Below, one piece after another: positions 32,700 to 44,639 of a DNA stretch of 64,000 nucleotides. Numbering within the stretch: the first letter of the stretch is position 1; each line of letters begins with the position of its first letter. Both the position numbers and the translations under genes were made by a program. The DNA is taken from NCBI GenBank assembly GCA_024509875.1, contig JAMPIV010004259.1:310001-374000 (forward strand), read 5' to 3'. Under the pieces are notes generated by a model. It worked only from the letters and a program-made list of their open reading frames with translations, was not told where the DNA came from and searched no databases. Source of the stretch: Oreohelix idahoensis. Lineage: Eukaryota; Mollusca; Gastropoda; Stylommatophora; Oreohelicidae.

Positions 32700-34629
32700 T
32701 TCTTTGATCCATAACCGCCAACCGTCAAAGCAGTCAGCGGCCATCACGCCTGGTGGCGTCTTGTAGGGCAGCAACAAATTGATTCCACTTTGCTCGGTCG
32801 GCGGCCATCCTTCGTACAGTGCCCCAACTGTGGTTCATTCTTTGCATCTCAGCTTCCACAGTTCTCCGCCAAGTTGTTTTTGGTCGGCCTCTTTTTCGCT
32901 TTCCCTCGGGGGTCCATAGCATAGCTGTTCTTGTGATGGTATCAGGGTCCCTTCTGAGGACATGGCCAACCCAATTCCAGCGTCTGCCAGCTATGATGGT
33001 GTGCATGTCCTCCTGGTTACTCCGAATAAGTAGCTCTTGGTTGCTGATGGTGTTTGGCCAAAAGATTCGGAGAATTTTCCTTAGGCAGATTGTGTGGAAG
33101 GAGGACCGTTTCGACATTTCCTTCTCTGTTACTCTCCAACATTCCGCACCATAGAGAAGCACAGAAAGTACACAGCTCTCATACAGTCTTAATTTGGTGT
33201 TTGTGCTGTACTGGGAAGACTTCCAAATGTTGTTGAGAACAGCAAAGGCTGTTCTCGCTTTATTCATTCTGTTGTTAATGTCCTTGCTTGTTCCGCCGTC
33301 AGGTGTTACTATGCTTCCTAGGTAAGTAAATGTGTCTGTCTGTTCTAACTTCTGGTTCCTTACTGTTATTGGCTCAGGATTACCCACATTTAGTGTCATG
33401 ACCTCTGTCTTCTTCAAATTGATGTTCAGGCCAACCTGCTGGCCATACTTATTCAGTCTATCGGTTTTGTCTTGAATGTGTTGGTGTGAATGCGCGAGTA
33501 GTGCAATGTCATCTGCATATTCCAGGTCTTCCAGTGTAGAAAACGTTGTCCATCTAATTCCTCTTGGACTGCCCTCTGTTGTCTGGCGCATCACCCAATC
33601 TATGACTGTTAAAAATAATGTTGTTGATAAGGGGCATCCCTGTCGTACTCCAGTTTTCACTTCGAAAGTTACATTACTCGATCCAACACTGCACGTAAAG
33701 TTAGAATAGAGGCTTTTTATAATGGAAACAATGCGGCTAGGAATTCCATAAGCCCTCAGAATTTTCCATAGGCTGTCCCTGTGTATGCTGTCGAAAGCCT
33801 TTTCAAAATCAACAAAGTTAATGTACAGCTGTCTCTGCCATTCTGAGCACTGCTCTAAAATGTTCCTGAGGGCAAATATATGATCTGCACATCTTCTGTT
33901 CTTTCTGAAGCCCGCTTGTTCTTTCCTCAGTTTATGGTCAACTGCTTTTGAAATTCTCTGGATGATTATCCTGCCTAGTATTTTGCTGGGAACTGAGAGG
34001 AGGGTAATTCCTCTCCAGTTGTTGCAATCTGCAAGGTCGCCCTTCTTGGGCAATTTTACAATTATTCCTTTACTCCACTCTGTTGGTGTTGTCTCAGTTT
34101 CCCAGACTTGTGCAAATAGTGGTTCTAATAGTTCTGCTGCTAGTTCAGGGTCTGTCTTGAATAGTTCAGCATTCAGATTGTCGTGACCAGGCGCTTTTCC
34201 ATTTTTTAGCCCTTTGATAGCTGTGATAATTTCTTCTTTTCGTGGAATGTCTGTATTTACGTCTAAGTCACTTTCAGCCTCAGGAACATTCAGCTGAGTC
34301 TCTGGTGGTTCCTTATTCAGTGTTTCTCTGAAGTGCTCTGCCCATCTTGTTTCCTGCCCCTGTGCTGTGGTGATGAGATTTCCTTGCTTGTCTCTTACTA
34401 ACGTTATGTTGTTTGCACCTCGTTTTCCACTGATAGCTTTAGTTATTTTATAAACTGTGCTTTGTTCATTTCTCACTGCTGCCTCTTCTGCCTGTCTTGC
34501 AAGGTCATCCAGAAATGCCCTTTTGTTAGCACGGGTTTGACGTTTTACTTCCTTGTCCAGCTGACTGTAATGTTCACTATATATTGCCTTTAACCTGGGA
34601 GACTTAGCTTCTGTTTTCTTTCTTTTCAT
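32700..34629 (-). mobile_element. LINE (family A) with intact 631-codon RT/C-terminal ORF
   Basis: The ORF at 32734-34629 contains linker helices, then RT: LKNGKAPGHDNLNAELFK, IIVKLPKKGDLADC, NNWRGITLLSVPSKI, KEQAGFRKNRRCADHI, FVDFEKAFDSIHRDSLWKIL, VRQGCPLSTTLF, LEYADDIALLAH (catalytic YADD), TYLGSIVT, and the C-terminal RRWNWVGHVLRRDP and GKRKRGRPKTTWRRT. The RT is uninterrupted. The 3' end on minus is ggatcaaagaagaagaag, a (GAA)n tail. The chosen ATG is only the first in the open frame; the full protein would include the endonuclease upstream at 34640-35070, which is separated by a stop or frameshift. RTE-like by memory of short 3' ends with simple-repeat tails; the clade is not proven. Confidence 0.88.
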
Positions 34630-34639
34630 TTCCTTTCTC

Positions 34640-35070
34640 TTCGCTATGGTGTTTAGCGTTTATGGTGTTATCCAGTCTTGGCTCTTTCTTTCCTGGAATC
34701 CCAAGCATGACTTGCTGCTTTCTTTGTATATTGTTGAGATGGTGTTGAATTTCTGGTCCACATCGTCGGTCTCTGTTCTTTCCTGGCTTTTGGTAATCAG
34801 ATATCGTCTCTTTACGTCGACCACGAACGCTTTTCTGATGAGGGGGTCCTTAAGTTTCGTGATGTTGTATCTTTTCATTTTGACTGCAACTGGTCCAGCA
34901 GCTCTGAGTTTCACCTTCAGTCTTGCTACTACCAGGTGATGATCACTTCCCACATCTGCGCCTCTTCTTACTTTCACGTCTTGTAGTGCATGTCTCCATC
35001 TGCCATTGATCATTATGTGATCTATCTGGTTTTTGTCTCGTCCGTTTGGTGATTACCATGTTAACTTGTG
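34640..35070 (-). pseudogene. Endonuclease end of LINE family A
   Basis: Minus-strand reading of 34660-35013: MINGRWRHALQDVKVRRGAD, VGSDHHLVVARLKVKLR, FQERKSQDWIT. GSDHHL is the conserved end of an AP-type endonuclease. The N-terminal part of the domain is missing, so this LINE copy is 5'-truncated near 35070-35160. Confidence 0.75.
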
Positions 35071-35179
35071 CACTTCTTTGTGTTGAAAAAGTGTTCCTCC
35101 AATGACCAGAATAAGGGGTGTATTGGTACCAATATCTGTAGGAATGGTGATGATTGAAATAAGGCACAGATAAACATCA

Positions 35180-35480
35180 TAATCACCCATCAGCTCCCCA
35201 AGGAGCATAGGCCTTCAACAAACTTATGCTACGTCATCCTGTCACGTGCCATCAGCTCAAGGTCTTTCCATTTCTTCTTCATTCCTTTTATTTTTTTGGG
35301 TCTCCAGTTCTCATCTCCATGGTTTTTTTTGGTCTAACTCTGTCTCTCTTACACTAGGGATGCCAGAACAAGGACTGCCTTGTAATGCCATCAACAGGTT
35401 TCCTCAATGTGTGTCCTATCCATTGCCAGCGTCTTCTTCTCATCTCTTATTCCACTGGCCCTTGTATCCTTAGCCCCTGA
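35180..35480 (-). mobile_element. LINE 3' fragment (family C)
   Basis: Same sequence as 1-229/1639-1800 without the minisatellite and solo LTR (gctccccaaggagcatag, gccatcagctcaagg, gccagcgtcttcttctcat). It gives the empty-site reference for both events. Confidence 0.8.
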
Positions 35481-35990
35481 CTTACAGAGCAGTCAGTGGC
35501 CATCACGCCAAGTGGCGTCAGATCAGCAACAAACTGTTCCCATTTTGCTCGGTCGGTGGTCACCCTTCGTGCCGTGCCCCAACTCTGATTCATGCTTTAC
35601 ATCTCAGCCTCCACTGTTCTCCGCCAGGCTGTCTTGGTCTGTCTCTCTGGGGTCCATAGCATAGCAACTTTTGTTGATGATATTAGGGTCCTTTCTGAGA
35701 ACATGGCTAACCCAGTTCCAGCGCCTGCCTGAAATGATGGTGTGCATACCTTTTTGACTGCACTGTGTAAGGAGTTCCTGGGTGGAGATTTTTTTCTACC
35801 AAAAAAATTCGAAGAATTTTCCTTAGGCAGATTGTGTGGGATGAGGATAATTTGGACATTTTCTTTTGTGTTACTCTCCAGCTCTCCGGGCCACACAAAA
35901 GTACAGAAAGTACACTACTCTCGTATAATCTTAATTTGATGTTTGTGCTGTACTGAGAAGATTTCCAAACGTTGTTTAGATTGGTGATCT
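35478..35990 (-). mobile_element. LINE family A C-terminal fragment
   Basis: Broken minus frames RVTQKKMSKLSSSHTICLRK, LRIF, and WTPERQTKTAWRRTVEAEM repeat the end of the 631-codon ORF with several frameshifts. It is an older copy. Confidence 0.8.
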
Positions 35991-36164
35991 AGTCGCACTA
36001 TATCCTACACACGTTGATCTCTACAATATCATATTAACCGTCTTGTACGACATACGTGAAGGTTCTTATGATACTGTACACCTGATAATGGTAGTATGCG
36101 AGATCAGTATAGTGGTAATATTAGTAATAAGTGTTGGCGATACTTCGGGTACATATCATTGAAT
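35991..36164. other. No gene recognised
   Basis: Short unique stretch between the LINE fragment and the family R repeats. It includes cgtcttgtacgacatacgtg, which may be the end of a further family R copy. Confidence 0.4.
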
Positions 36165-36370
36165 TTACTACCAGTAAGACACATATGGAGTCTAATATGA
36201 GGTTGTACATGAGAAGGTAAAACCTCATCATTAAAACAAATTGTCACAGAAACCACAGCTGCAAGAACATGTAAAAGCTTTGTTTATGTTTCCTGTAGAG
36301 GGCCAGCTACAACGGTTGCCCCATGCACTGTAAGGAACGCAAAGGAAAAATTATGATGATGATGAACACA
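36165..36370 (+). repeat. Interspersed repeat R, copy
   Basis: gaggttgtacatgagaa, aacctcat, aaccacagctgcaagaaca, gccagctacaacggttgc, ending atgatgatgatgaac. Same block order as 43143-43345. Confidence 0.75.
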
Positions 36371-36419
36371 CATATGATTCCATGTAATTCTCGGCGGTCT
36401 CTGTGGAGGCAACAGAAAG

Positions 36420-36620
36420 AATAGGCCTACTGTACCCTCAGGCATGCCGTATTAGGCGACTTAGATGAAGTTGTGCACGGGGCTGACAGCCGCATAATGT
36501 AAAACATATTGCTACAGAAACTATAGCTGCAAGAGCCACATACATGCCGTAATGCGTGTCTAATGTAAGAAGACCAGTTGTAGTGATGGCTCAATGCTCC
36601 GTACGGAGCGAAAGGGTAGA
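36420..36620 (+). repeat. Interspersed repeat R, copy abutting the polypurine tract
   Basis: ccctcaggcatgccgtatta, gaagttgtgcacgggg, aactatagctgcaagag, ctccgtacggagcgaaagg. Its purine-rich tail (aagaagaggatgaagatgaa) runs straight into the long tract. Confidence 0.75.
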
Positions 36621-37052
36621 CCAAGAAGAGGATGAAGATGAAGAGGATAAGACGAAGATGAAGATGAAGAAGAAGAAGAACACAAAGACAAAGAAGAAGA
36701 ACACAAAGACAAAGAAGAAGAACACAAAGACAAAGAAGAAGAACACAAAGACAAAGAAGAAGAACACAAGAAGAAGAAGAACACAAAGACAAAGAAGAAG
36801 AACACAAAGACAAAGAAGAAGAACACAAAGACAAAGAAGAAGAACACAAGAAGAAGAAGAACACAAAGACAAAGAAGAAGAAAACAAGACTAAGAAGAAA
36901 GTAGAAGAAAGAAGAAGAAGAAAAAAGAAGAAAAAAGAAGAAGAAAGAAGAGAAAGAAGAGGAGGAAGAGGAAGAAGAAGAAAGAAGAAGAAGAAGAAGA
37001 AAGAAGAAGAAAGAAGACGAAGAAAGAAGAAGAAAGAAAGAAAGAAAGAAAG

Positions 37053-37083
<31 letters not shown>

Positions 37084-37182
37084 GAAGAAGGAGAAGGAGA
37101 AGAAAGAAGAAGAAGAAAGAAGAAGAAAGAAAGAAGAACAAAGAAGAAAGAAGAAGAAGAAGAAAGAAAGAAAGAAAGAAAG

Positions 37183-37213
<31 letters not shown>

Positions 37214-40200
37214 GAAGAAAAGAAAGGAAAAGAAGAGGAAAGAAGAAAAAATAAGAAAGAAAGAAGAAAGAAGAAGAAAGAGGAATAAAGAAAGAAGAAG
37301 AAAGAAGAAGAAGAAAGAAGAAGAAAGAAGAAGAAGAAGACAATACGAAGTAGAATTAGAAGAAAAAGAAGAAAAAGAAGAAGAAGAAAGAAGAAGAAAA
37401 AAGAAGAAGAAGAAAGAAGAAAAAATAAGAAGAAAGAAGAAAGAAGAAGAAGAAGAAGAAAAAAGAAGAAAGAAGAAGAAAGAAGAAGAAGAAAGAAGAA
37501 GAAGAAAGAAGAGAGATGAAGAAGAAAAGAAAAAAGAAAGAAGGAAAGAAGAAGAGAAGAAAAAGAAGAAGAAGAAGAAGAAAAGAAGAAAAAGAAAAGA
37601 AGAAGAAGAAAAAAAAAATAAGAAGAAGAAAAGAAAGAAGAAGAAGAAAAAGAAAGAAGAAGAAATGAGAGGAAAAGGGGGAAAAGAAAAAAAAAAGAAG
37701 AAAAGAAAAAAAGAAAAGAGGGAAGAAAAGAGAAAAGAAAGAAAAAAAGACCAAAAGAAGAAGAAGAAGGGAAGAAGACAAAGAAAGAAGAAGAAGAAAG
37801 AAAAAGAAGAAGAAAAAGGCCAAGAAGAAAAAGAAGAAGATGGAACGAAAGACAAAAATATGAACACAAAGAAGAAAGAAAAATAGGGAAAAAGAAAGAG
37901 ATGGTGGAAGAAAAAGAAGAAGGAAGGAATAAGTGAAGAAAAGAAAGAAAGAAGAAGAAGGAGAAGAGAAGAACGGAAGAAGAAGAATTAGAAGAAAAAA
38001 GAAAGAAAAAAAGAAAAAAGAAGAAAGAAAAAAAAAAGAGAGAAAAAAGGAAAGAAAGGAAGAAGGAAGAAAAAGAAGGAGAAGAAGAAGAAAAGGGTAA
38101 AAAGAAGAAACCAAAGAAGAAGAAAAAAAGAAAGAAGAAAAAAAAAAAAAAAGAATTAAGAAAAGTGTTAAAAGAAGGAATTAGAAGAAAAAAAAGAAAA
38201 AAGAGAGGATTTGAAAAAAAGAAAAAAGAAAAAAGAAAAGAAGGAAGAATAGAAAAAGAAGAAAAAAAAGAAAGATCCTGAAAAGAAAGATGGAAGAAGA
38301 ACTTGAAAAAGCAAATAAAGAAAAAAAAAACAAGAAAAAAGGGAAGAAGAAAAAAGAAAATGAGACGGAGAAAAGAAGAAAAGCAAGCTATGAAAGGAAG
38401 GAAAAGGAAGAGGAAGAAAGAGAAAGGGAGAGAAAGAGTGGGAAGAGAATTTAGAAAAAATTATTAGAGAAAAAGAAAAGAAAGAAAGAAAGAAGAAAGA
38501 TACTGGGGAAAGGGGAAAGGGGAAGGATAAGGGAAGAAAAGAAGAGAGAAGGAAGAAGAGAAAGAAGAAAAGGAGGAAGGAAGGAGACTGAAGAAGGAAG
38601 AAGAAGGAAGAAGAAGTGTAGAAAAAGAAGAAAGGAGAAGAAGGGAGGAAGGGAAGAAGGAGGAGAAGAAAGAAGAAAAGAAAAGCGAAAAAAATGAAAG
38701 AAAGGGAGGGTGGGGGGAAGGAGATAGAAGAAAGAAAAAAAGAAAGGGGGAAAGAAAAAGGGAGCCGGTAAGAATGAAGAAGAAAGGAAGAAGAAAAAAA
38801 GAAGACGAAAAGAGGAAGAAGAAGGGGGGTAAAAGGAAATAGAAAAGGTGAAGAAGAATAAGAAAAAGATTTAGGAAGAATGAAGAGAAGGGAAGAAAAG
38901 AGGAAGGGGAAAAGGAAGAAAAGAAGAAAAGAAAAGAATTGAAGAAGAAAAAGAGGAAGGGGGGAGAAGGGAAAGAGTAAGAAAATGAAAAAAGAAAGAA
39001 GGTGGGAAAGAAGGAAAAAAATGGAAAGTAAGAAGAAGAAGAAGAAAAGAAGAATGGAAGATAGAAAAGAAGGAAGAAGCTAAGAAGAAAAGAGAAGAAG
39101 AAAGAAGAAGAAGGAATTTCTGAAGAAGGGGAAAGGGGGGGAGCTTAACTAAGAAGAAGTTGAGTGAAGGAAAGAAGAAAAGGATAAGGAAAGAAGAAGA
39201 GGAAGAAGAGTTGTTAGAAGAAAGGAGAGAAAGGAAGAGAAGAAGAAAAAGAAAGAAGAAAAGGAAGAAGGATAAAAAAGAAGAAGAAGGGAAGAAAAGA
39301 AAGAAGAAGAAGGGAGGAGGGGAAGTTGATGGAAGGAAAAGTGAAAGATGAAGAAAGGGGTAAAAGGGGAGGGGAAAAAAGAAGCTTTAAAAAGAAGAGA
39401 GGAAGGATAGAAGAAGAGGGAAGAAGAAGAAGAAGAAGGGAAGAAGAGGGAGAAACTGAAGAAAAAAGAAAGAAAGAAGGGAAGAAGAAAAAAAGAATGA
39501 ATGGGGAGAATGTAGAAAGAATGGGGAAGAAAAGAACGTATAAATACGGTGGAAAGGTTGAGAAGAAGTGAATAAAAGAATAAGGGTTATAGGAAAGAAA
39601 GTTGATGAAGAAAGAGAAGTGGGTAGAAGAATTAGGATTTGAGGTGGGGGATTGAAAGAAGGTCCAGGGGAAGAAAGAAGAGAAAAAGAAGGATTTATTT
39701 GACGAATATGGAAGGAAAAGAATTTAAAAGGAATGTCTTAAAAATAAGAAGAAAAGTTGAAAGAGACAGAGAAGGATTTTTTAAGTTTAGGAGAAGAATC
39801 ATCAACCTTAAAGACCAAAAAGATAATGTGATAGGTGTGAAAAAAAGAAGGTTAAGGGGAAAAAATAAAAAGGTCGAGTATGAGGAAGGGGTAAGAAAAA
39901 GGGGAAACTTGTTGGGTTTGGGTAATAAGGGGGAGAGTGGGTGTAAGAGGGAAGTTTAAAAGAAGACCTGCTTTTAAAAGACTTGGTAAAAAATAGGGGC
40001 TAAAAAGAATAAAGAAAATGGGACGAAGAAAAAAAGAAAAAAGTAAGATGAAGTAAAAAATGAAAAAAACAAAAGGAAGAGGGGGGTGAAGAAGATAGAT
40101 GGTATCGACAAGTAGCCCGGGGGATCAAAAGAAGAAAATAGAGAAAAAACCCAGTAATAGAAAAGATAGATTAATATAAAACACTGGTTGTCGGTAAGGA

Positions 40201-43010
40201 GGAAAAAATGCAAAAGTAAATGAGGAAGGAAATGAAAAAAAAGAATTGAAGAAAAGAGTTAGTAGTTACATAGTGAATAGAAGAGGTTTAAGGGTGAAAT
40301 TAAGTAAAAAGAAAAAAATGAAGAAGAAAAAAAAAGCTGTTCTTAGGAAAAAAAAGAAGAATAAGGAGGAGAAAAGAAAAGAGAAATAGGGGGGAAAAAA
40401 AAAAAAGAAAAGGGGGAAAAGTGGAAAAGGAGAAAAGGAAAAGAAAAATGTAGGGTATAAAGAAAAAAGATTTATGGTTTAACATGAAAAGCAAAAAAAA
40501 GAATAAAAGAAAAAAAAGAAAAGGTGTTGATTTCGTGTCATTCATAAAAAGAAGAAGACGGCGGATTTTTAGGCAAAGGATTTGGAAAGTCATCTTGAGA
40601 TAGGAAAACTTACCGATTGTGAAGGAAAAAAAAAAAAAGAAGATAATAAAAAAAAGTTTAAACCTCAAAAGAAGAGGAAAAATGTAGGGGAGGAAAGAAT
40701 TTCTGTTCTAGGATTAGAAATTAACGGGAAGGCGAAGTCAGCACATAAAAGGGTGACCCGTAATCGCTGGAAAATGAATCTGAAAAGTTTGTGTTCTTTT
40801 TTTAATACAGTTTTCTATAAGAAGAAAAAAGGGGAAAGAGTCTCTGAAAATAGGGGTGAGGATGGTGTGGAAGAAGGAAAATGGAAAAAAAAACTGAGAA
40901 GGGGAAAGAAAAAAGAATAAAAAGAGAAGAAGAAGAATTTGGGTACACTTTATTTGAGGATGAAAATAATTAAGAAGAAAAGTATGAAGGACGGAAAGAA
41001 GATCACTGAAAAGGAAAAAGGAAATTATCTCTAAAAAAAGTCAGTAAAACTAACAGAAGAAGTTTTAGGGCTCAGTGTTTTTCTTCTTCCCGTGAATTGA
41101 AAAAGAAGTTTGAAAGTTGAAGGAAAAAGAAATTTGTCTTTGGAAGTGCTTTCTTTGCTATAAGATGTTGAGAAGAAAAAGAAAAAAGAAGAAGCTCTAA
41201 AAGATTAAAAATTTAACAGAGAAAAGCCTGGTTGGGGGGGAGGAAAAGAAGGGGAACTCTAACGGATGAATTATGCTTTGATTTGAAGAAGAAGGGTAAG
41301 GAATTGCAGAAAAAATGCTTGTGGATCGGAAAGGTTACGAAGGAAAATTTGAAAAGAAAAAAAAAAATGAAAAATAATAAAAAAAACAAATAACCTTTTA
41401 AAAGCGGGGATGATTTCCCGTTAAAGCTTAGAATACACTGAGTATTTAATTATGTATAAAAATAAAACACTGAAAGAAATTTGTAGTGGTTAAAAAAGAA
41501 CATCTTTATAAAACTAGGACTTAACTGAATTTATTAATTACAGAAGATTCCTTCGCGAGAATAAAAGTAACAAATTTAAGCATCCGCTTATAATCTTTTG
41601 AAATAATAAAAGATAGAATTATATTTAAAAGAAGAAGAACTTTGAAAAGAAATGGTTTTTAAAAAATAGATGAGAAATTAAGAAAACAAAAAAATTTGAA
41701 ATAGAAGGGATGACTAGAACTGATCACTTTAAACAAAAATAAAAAAGGCCGCTTTGAACAGAAAAAGAAAAAACTGCAAAATATAGAAATAAAGGGCAAG
41801 GAATTTGAAAAAAGATAAAAGAAGATCTAAAAGAAGAAAAAAATGAAGAAGAAAAGAATGAAATTAGGGAAAGGTCTGGAAGAAGAAGAAGAATAAAGAA
41901 TAAGTCTAGAATGAAGGAAGAAAAAGAAGCTAAAAGAAAGAAAAAAAGAAGAAGGAGACATGGAAAACTTGACAAAATTTAGGATCTAGAAAAAAAAGAA
42001 AAGGATCTGACCTCCAAATAAGAAAAAAGCCAAAAGAATGGAAGAAGAAAAAGCTCGAAAGCTAGGTTTTCGCTGAAGCAAAAAGCAATTAGCTCGAGTA
42101 AAAAGATTGAAAAAAGAAGAGGAAGATTAGAAGGCAAGAAAAGAAGAAAGAAAAGAAGAAAATCAGGGAAGAAAAAAAAAATAAACTGAAAGATTGAATA
42201 AAGCCGAATAGCTAAGAAGAAGGGAAGAAGTTCAGAGTGAAGGGAATCTGTCTCTAGGAAAGAGATCTCGTCGCTGTATGGAAGAATAATGAGGAAGGTG
42301 GGAAGAATGCGTAGAAGGCAAACGAAAATAATAAGAAAAAAAAGATAGGTGAAAGAAGATGTTTTGAAAAGAAAAGAGAAAAAAAAAAAGAAAATAAAGG
42401 GAATGGAAATAAAGAGTGAAAAGAAAGTGTAAGGGAAAGGAAAAGAATAGAAGAAGAAGAGGAGAAGAAAAGAAGAAGAAGGAGGAGAAAAAAGAAGAAG
42501 AAAGAAGAAAAGAAGAAGATTGAAGAAGAGAAGGGAGGAAGAAGAAGAAGAAGAAGAAGAAGAGAGAAGAAGAAGAGAGAGAAGAAAGAAGAAAGAGAAG
42601 AAGGAGAGAAGAAAAGAAAAGGTGGAAGGGAGGTGGGGTTAATGAAGAAGAGAAGAGAGAAGAAAGATGAAAAGGAAAGAAAGAGAAGGGAAGAAGAAGA
42701 GAAGAAAAAGAAGAAAAGAAGAGAAGAAGAAGAAGAAGAAGAAGAAGAAGAAGAAGAAAAGAAAAGAAGAAGAAGAAGAAGAAGAAGAAGAAGAAGAAGA
42801 AGGAGAAGGAGAAGAAGAAGAAGAAGGAGAAGAAGAAGAAGAATAAGAAGAAGAGAAGAAGAAGAAGAAGAAGAAGAAGAAGATGGAGAAGAATAATAAT
42901 AATAAGAAGAAGATGGAGAAGAAGAATAAGAAGGAGAAGAAGAAGAAGAAGAAGAAGAATAAGAATGAGAAGAAGAAGAAAACCCACGTGTTGTTCTCTG
43001 GGTCCGTGAA
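36620..43010 (+). repeat. Polypurine (GAA/AAAG) tract, about 6.4 kb
   Basis: The plus strand is almost only A and G, mainly GAA, AAAG and AAGAAAG mixtures. 36620-39500 and 42430-42985 are very pure; 39600-42300 is more degenerate and contains T and C. In the host gene's sense (minus) it is a polypyrimidine CTT/TTC tract. It breaks the ORF statistics of both strands: Phe/Ser/Leu frames up to 480 codons on minus and Lys/Arg/Glu frames on plus are simple-sequence artefacts. Confidence 0.97.
36679..36880 (+). repeat. 21-bp repeat with a 17-bp variant in a higher-order pattern
   Basis: The unit is aacacaaagacaaag plus aagaag. Order: four 21-bp units, one 17-bp unit (36763-36779), three 21-bp units, one 17-bp unit (36843-36859), one 21-bp unit. 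A whole block was duplicated, not just single units. Confidence 0.9.
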
Positions 43011-43038
43011 GAGAGAAAGAAAGAAAAGATGTACTATA

Positions 43039-43142
43039 ACACCCAGGCTTTGACGGTGGGCGGCTAAGGATCAAAGAAAAAGAGAAGAAGACACCCAGGC
43101 TTTGACGGTGGGCGGCTAAGGATCAAAGAAGAAGAGAAGAAG
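43039..43142 (+). repeat. 52-bp tandem duplication of a LINE family A tail
   Basis: Units start at 43039 and 43091 (acacccaggctttgacgg... then ggatcaaagaa.aagagaag). The part tttgacgg.gggcggctaagg then atcaaagaagaag is the 3' end of LINE family A in plus orientation (compare the reverse of 32695-32735). A third start at 43143 continues into repeat R. Confidence 0.85.
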
Positions 43143-43345
43143 ACACCCAGGCATGTCGTACAAGGTGACAAAAATGAGGTTATGCGTGGGACTGGCAACC
43201 TCATAATCATTTAAAAAACACAAATAACCACATAAAGCACCACTTCAAGAGCACGTGACTGAGCAGTGCATGCTTCCTGCAAGAGGATCAGCTAACAATA
43301 GCGCTTCCATGCTCTGGAGGGAGCGAAGAGAAAAGTGATGATAAT
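43143..43345 (+). repeat. Interspersed repeat R, copy
   Basis: acccaggcatgtcgtacaag, gaggttatgcgtgggactgg, caacctcataatc, gagggagcgaagag, ending gtgatgataat. The best-preserved copy in the window. Confidence 0.8.
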
Positions 43346-43394
43346 TAACGCACGTATGGTGGGTCATACGTAGTTTCCATAGGTCTTTGAATAG

Positions 43395-43515
43395 ACAAAG
43401 AAAGAATTTGACTACCCTCGAGCATCTCGGGACATTGTGACTAATATGAGTTGAGCACAGAGCTTGCCACTCATCATAATGTAAAACAAGGTGCTACATA
43501 GAAAACCACTTATTA
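43395..43515 (+). repeat. Interspersed repeat R, partial diverged copy
   Basis: gagcatctcgggacattgtg, gagcacagagcttgccact, catcataatgtaaaacaagg, tgctacatagaaaacca: the first half of the family only. Confidence 0.6.
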
Positions 43516-43974
43516 TTACTAAAGCTAAGGAACGCCAAGTACTAAAGATGGAGGGGGGATTAACGGCTGTCTCACCTCACATCTGAAGCAGCGGGTAGTT
43601 TAAAAAAAAAATTTCTTGTAACTTTGTAATTTCTGTGAAAGGATTTCTTCATTTCCTTTGACCCTCCTTATTTAATTAAACAAACATTTACACAAAAAAA
43701 AAACAATATTGTATCTGTAGAGCACTGTAAATTCCTAGGTAATTGTAAGATCTAATCAGCGAGATATAAGCCTATTTTTTTACAATACGCAGAAAAAATA
43801 CGAATCAAACATCAGCTTACTTGTTTGTCTGTTCTGACAATACATGTGAAAACATTCGTACGACAGTTAAATACAAACAGTTAAATACAAAGTTTACAGA
43901 CTATTAGTTTATGCAGGACCACCACGTCAGGACTTGTCGAAAACAAGGGGAAAAATCTGTTGCAATAGACCATT
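43516..43974. other. No gene recognised
   Basis: AT-rich intron-like sequence with A-runs at 43603 and 43696. No ORF or repeat unit is supported. Confidence 0.5.
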
Positions 43975-44590
43975 TAGCGTCCACATCTACCTAGCTTCAA
44001 CATTTTGTCCGGTTTCCACATCTATCTATATAGATTCAACATTTTGTTCAGTTTCCACATCTACCTAGATTCAACATTTTGTTCCGTTTCCACATCTATC
44101 TAACTTCAACATTTGTCCAGTTTCTACATCAATCTAGCTTTGACATTTGTCCAGTTTCCACATCTATCTACAAGTAGCTTCAACATTTGTTCAGTTTCCA
44201 CATCTATCTATCCACATCTATCTAGCTTCGACATTTATCCAGTTTCCACATCTATCTATCTACTTTCAACATTAATTTTGTCAAGTTTCCACATCTATCT
44301 ATCTAGCTTCCACATTTGTCAAGTTTCCACATCTATCTATCTAGCTTCGACATGTATCCAGTTTCAACATCTATCTATCTAGCTTCGAAATTTGTCAAAT
44401 TTAAACATATACCAATCTAGCTTTGACATTTCTACAGTTTCCACATCTATGTATCTAGCTTCGACATCTGTTCAGCATCCACATCTATCTGGCTTCGATA
44501 TTTATCCAGTTTCTACATCTGTGTATCTAGCATCGACATTTGTCCATTTTACACATTTACTTATCTAGCTTCGACATTTGGTCAGTTGTC
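43975..44590 (+). repeat. Minisatellite, about 38-41-bp units, roughly 15 copies
   Basis: Imperfect unit: ccacatctatctat plus ctagcttcgacatttgtccagttt, with internal (CTAT)n length changes. An 89-codon frame at 44113-44382 is a by-product. Confidence 0.9.
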
Positions 44591-44639
44591 ACTCTCAAAC
44601 TGCAATCAGCTAATCGCATTAGTACAGCTTTATAATAAA

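Noticed and set aside
36427..38114. Long open frames (up to 480, 325 and 252 codons on minus, 232 on plus) that look like big proteins
   Set aside because: They are translations of the purine tract (only F/S/L or K/R/E), with no domains. Open length there only reflects the absence of T-containing stops.
42232..43074. 280-codon minus-strand frame
   Set aside because: Same simple-sequence artefact; its start reads through the LINE tail and the 52-bp duplicate.
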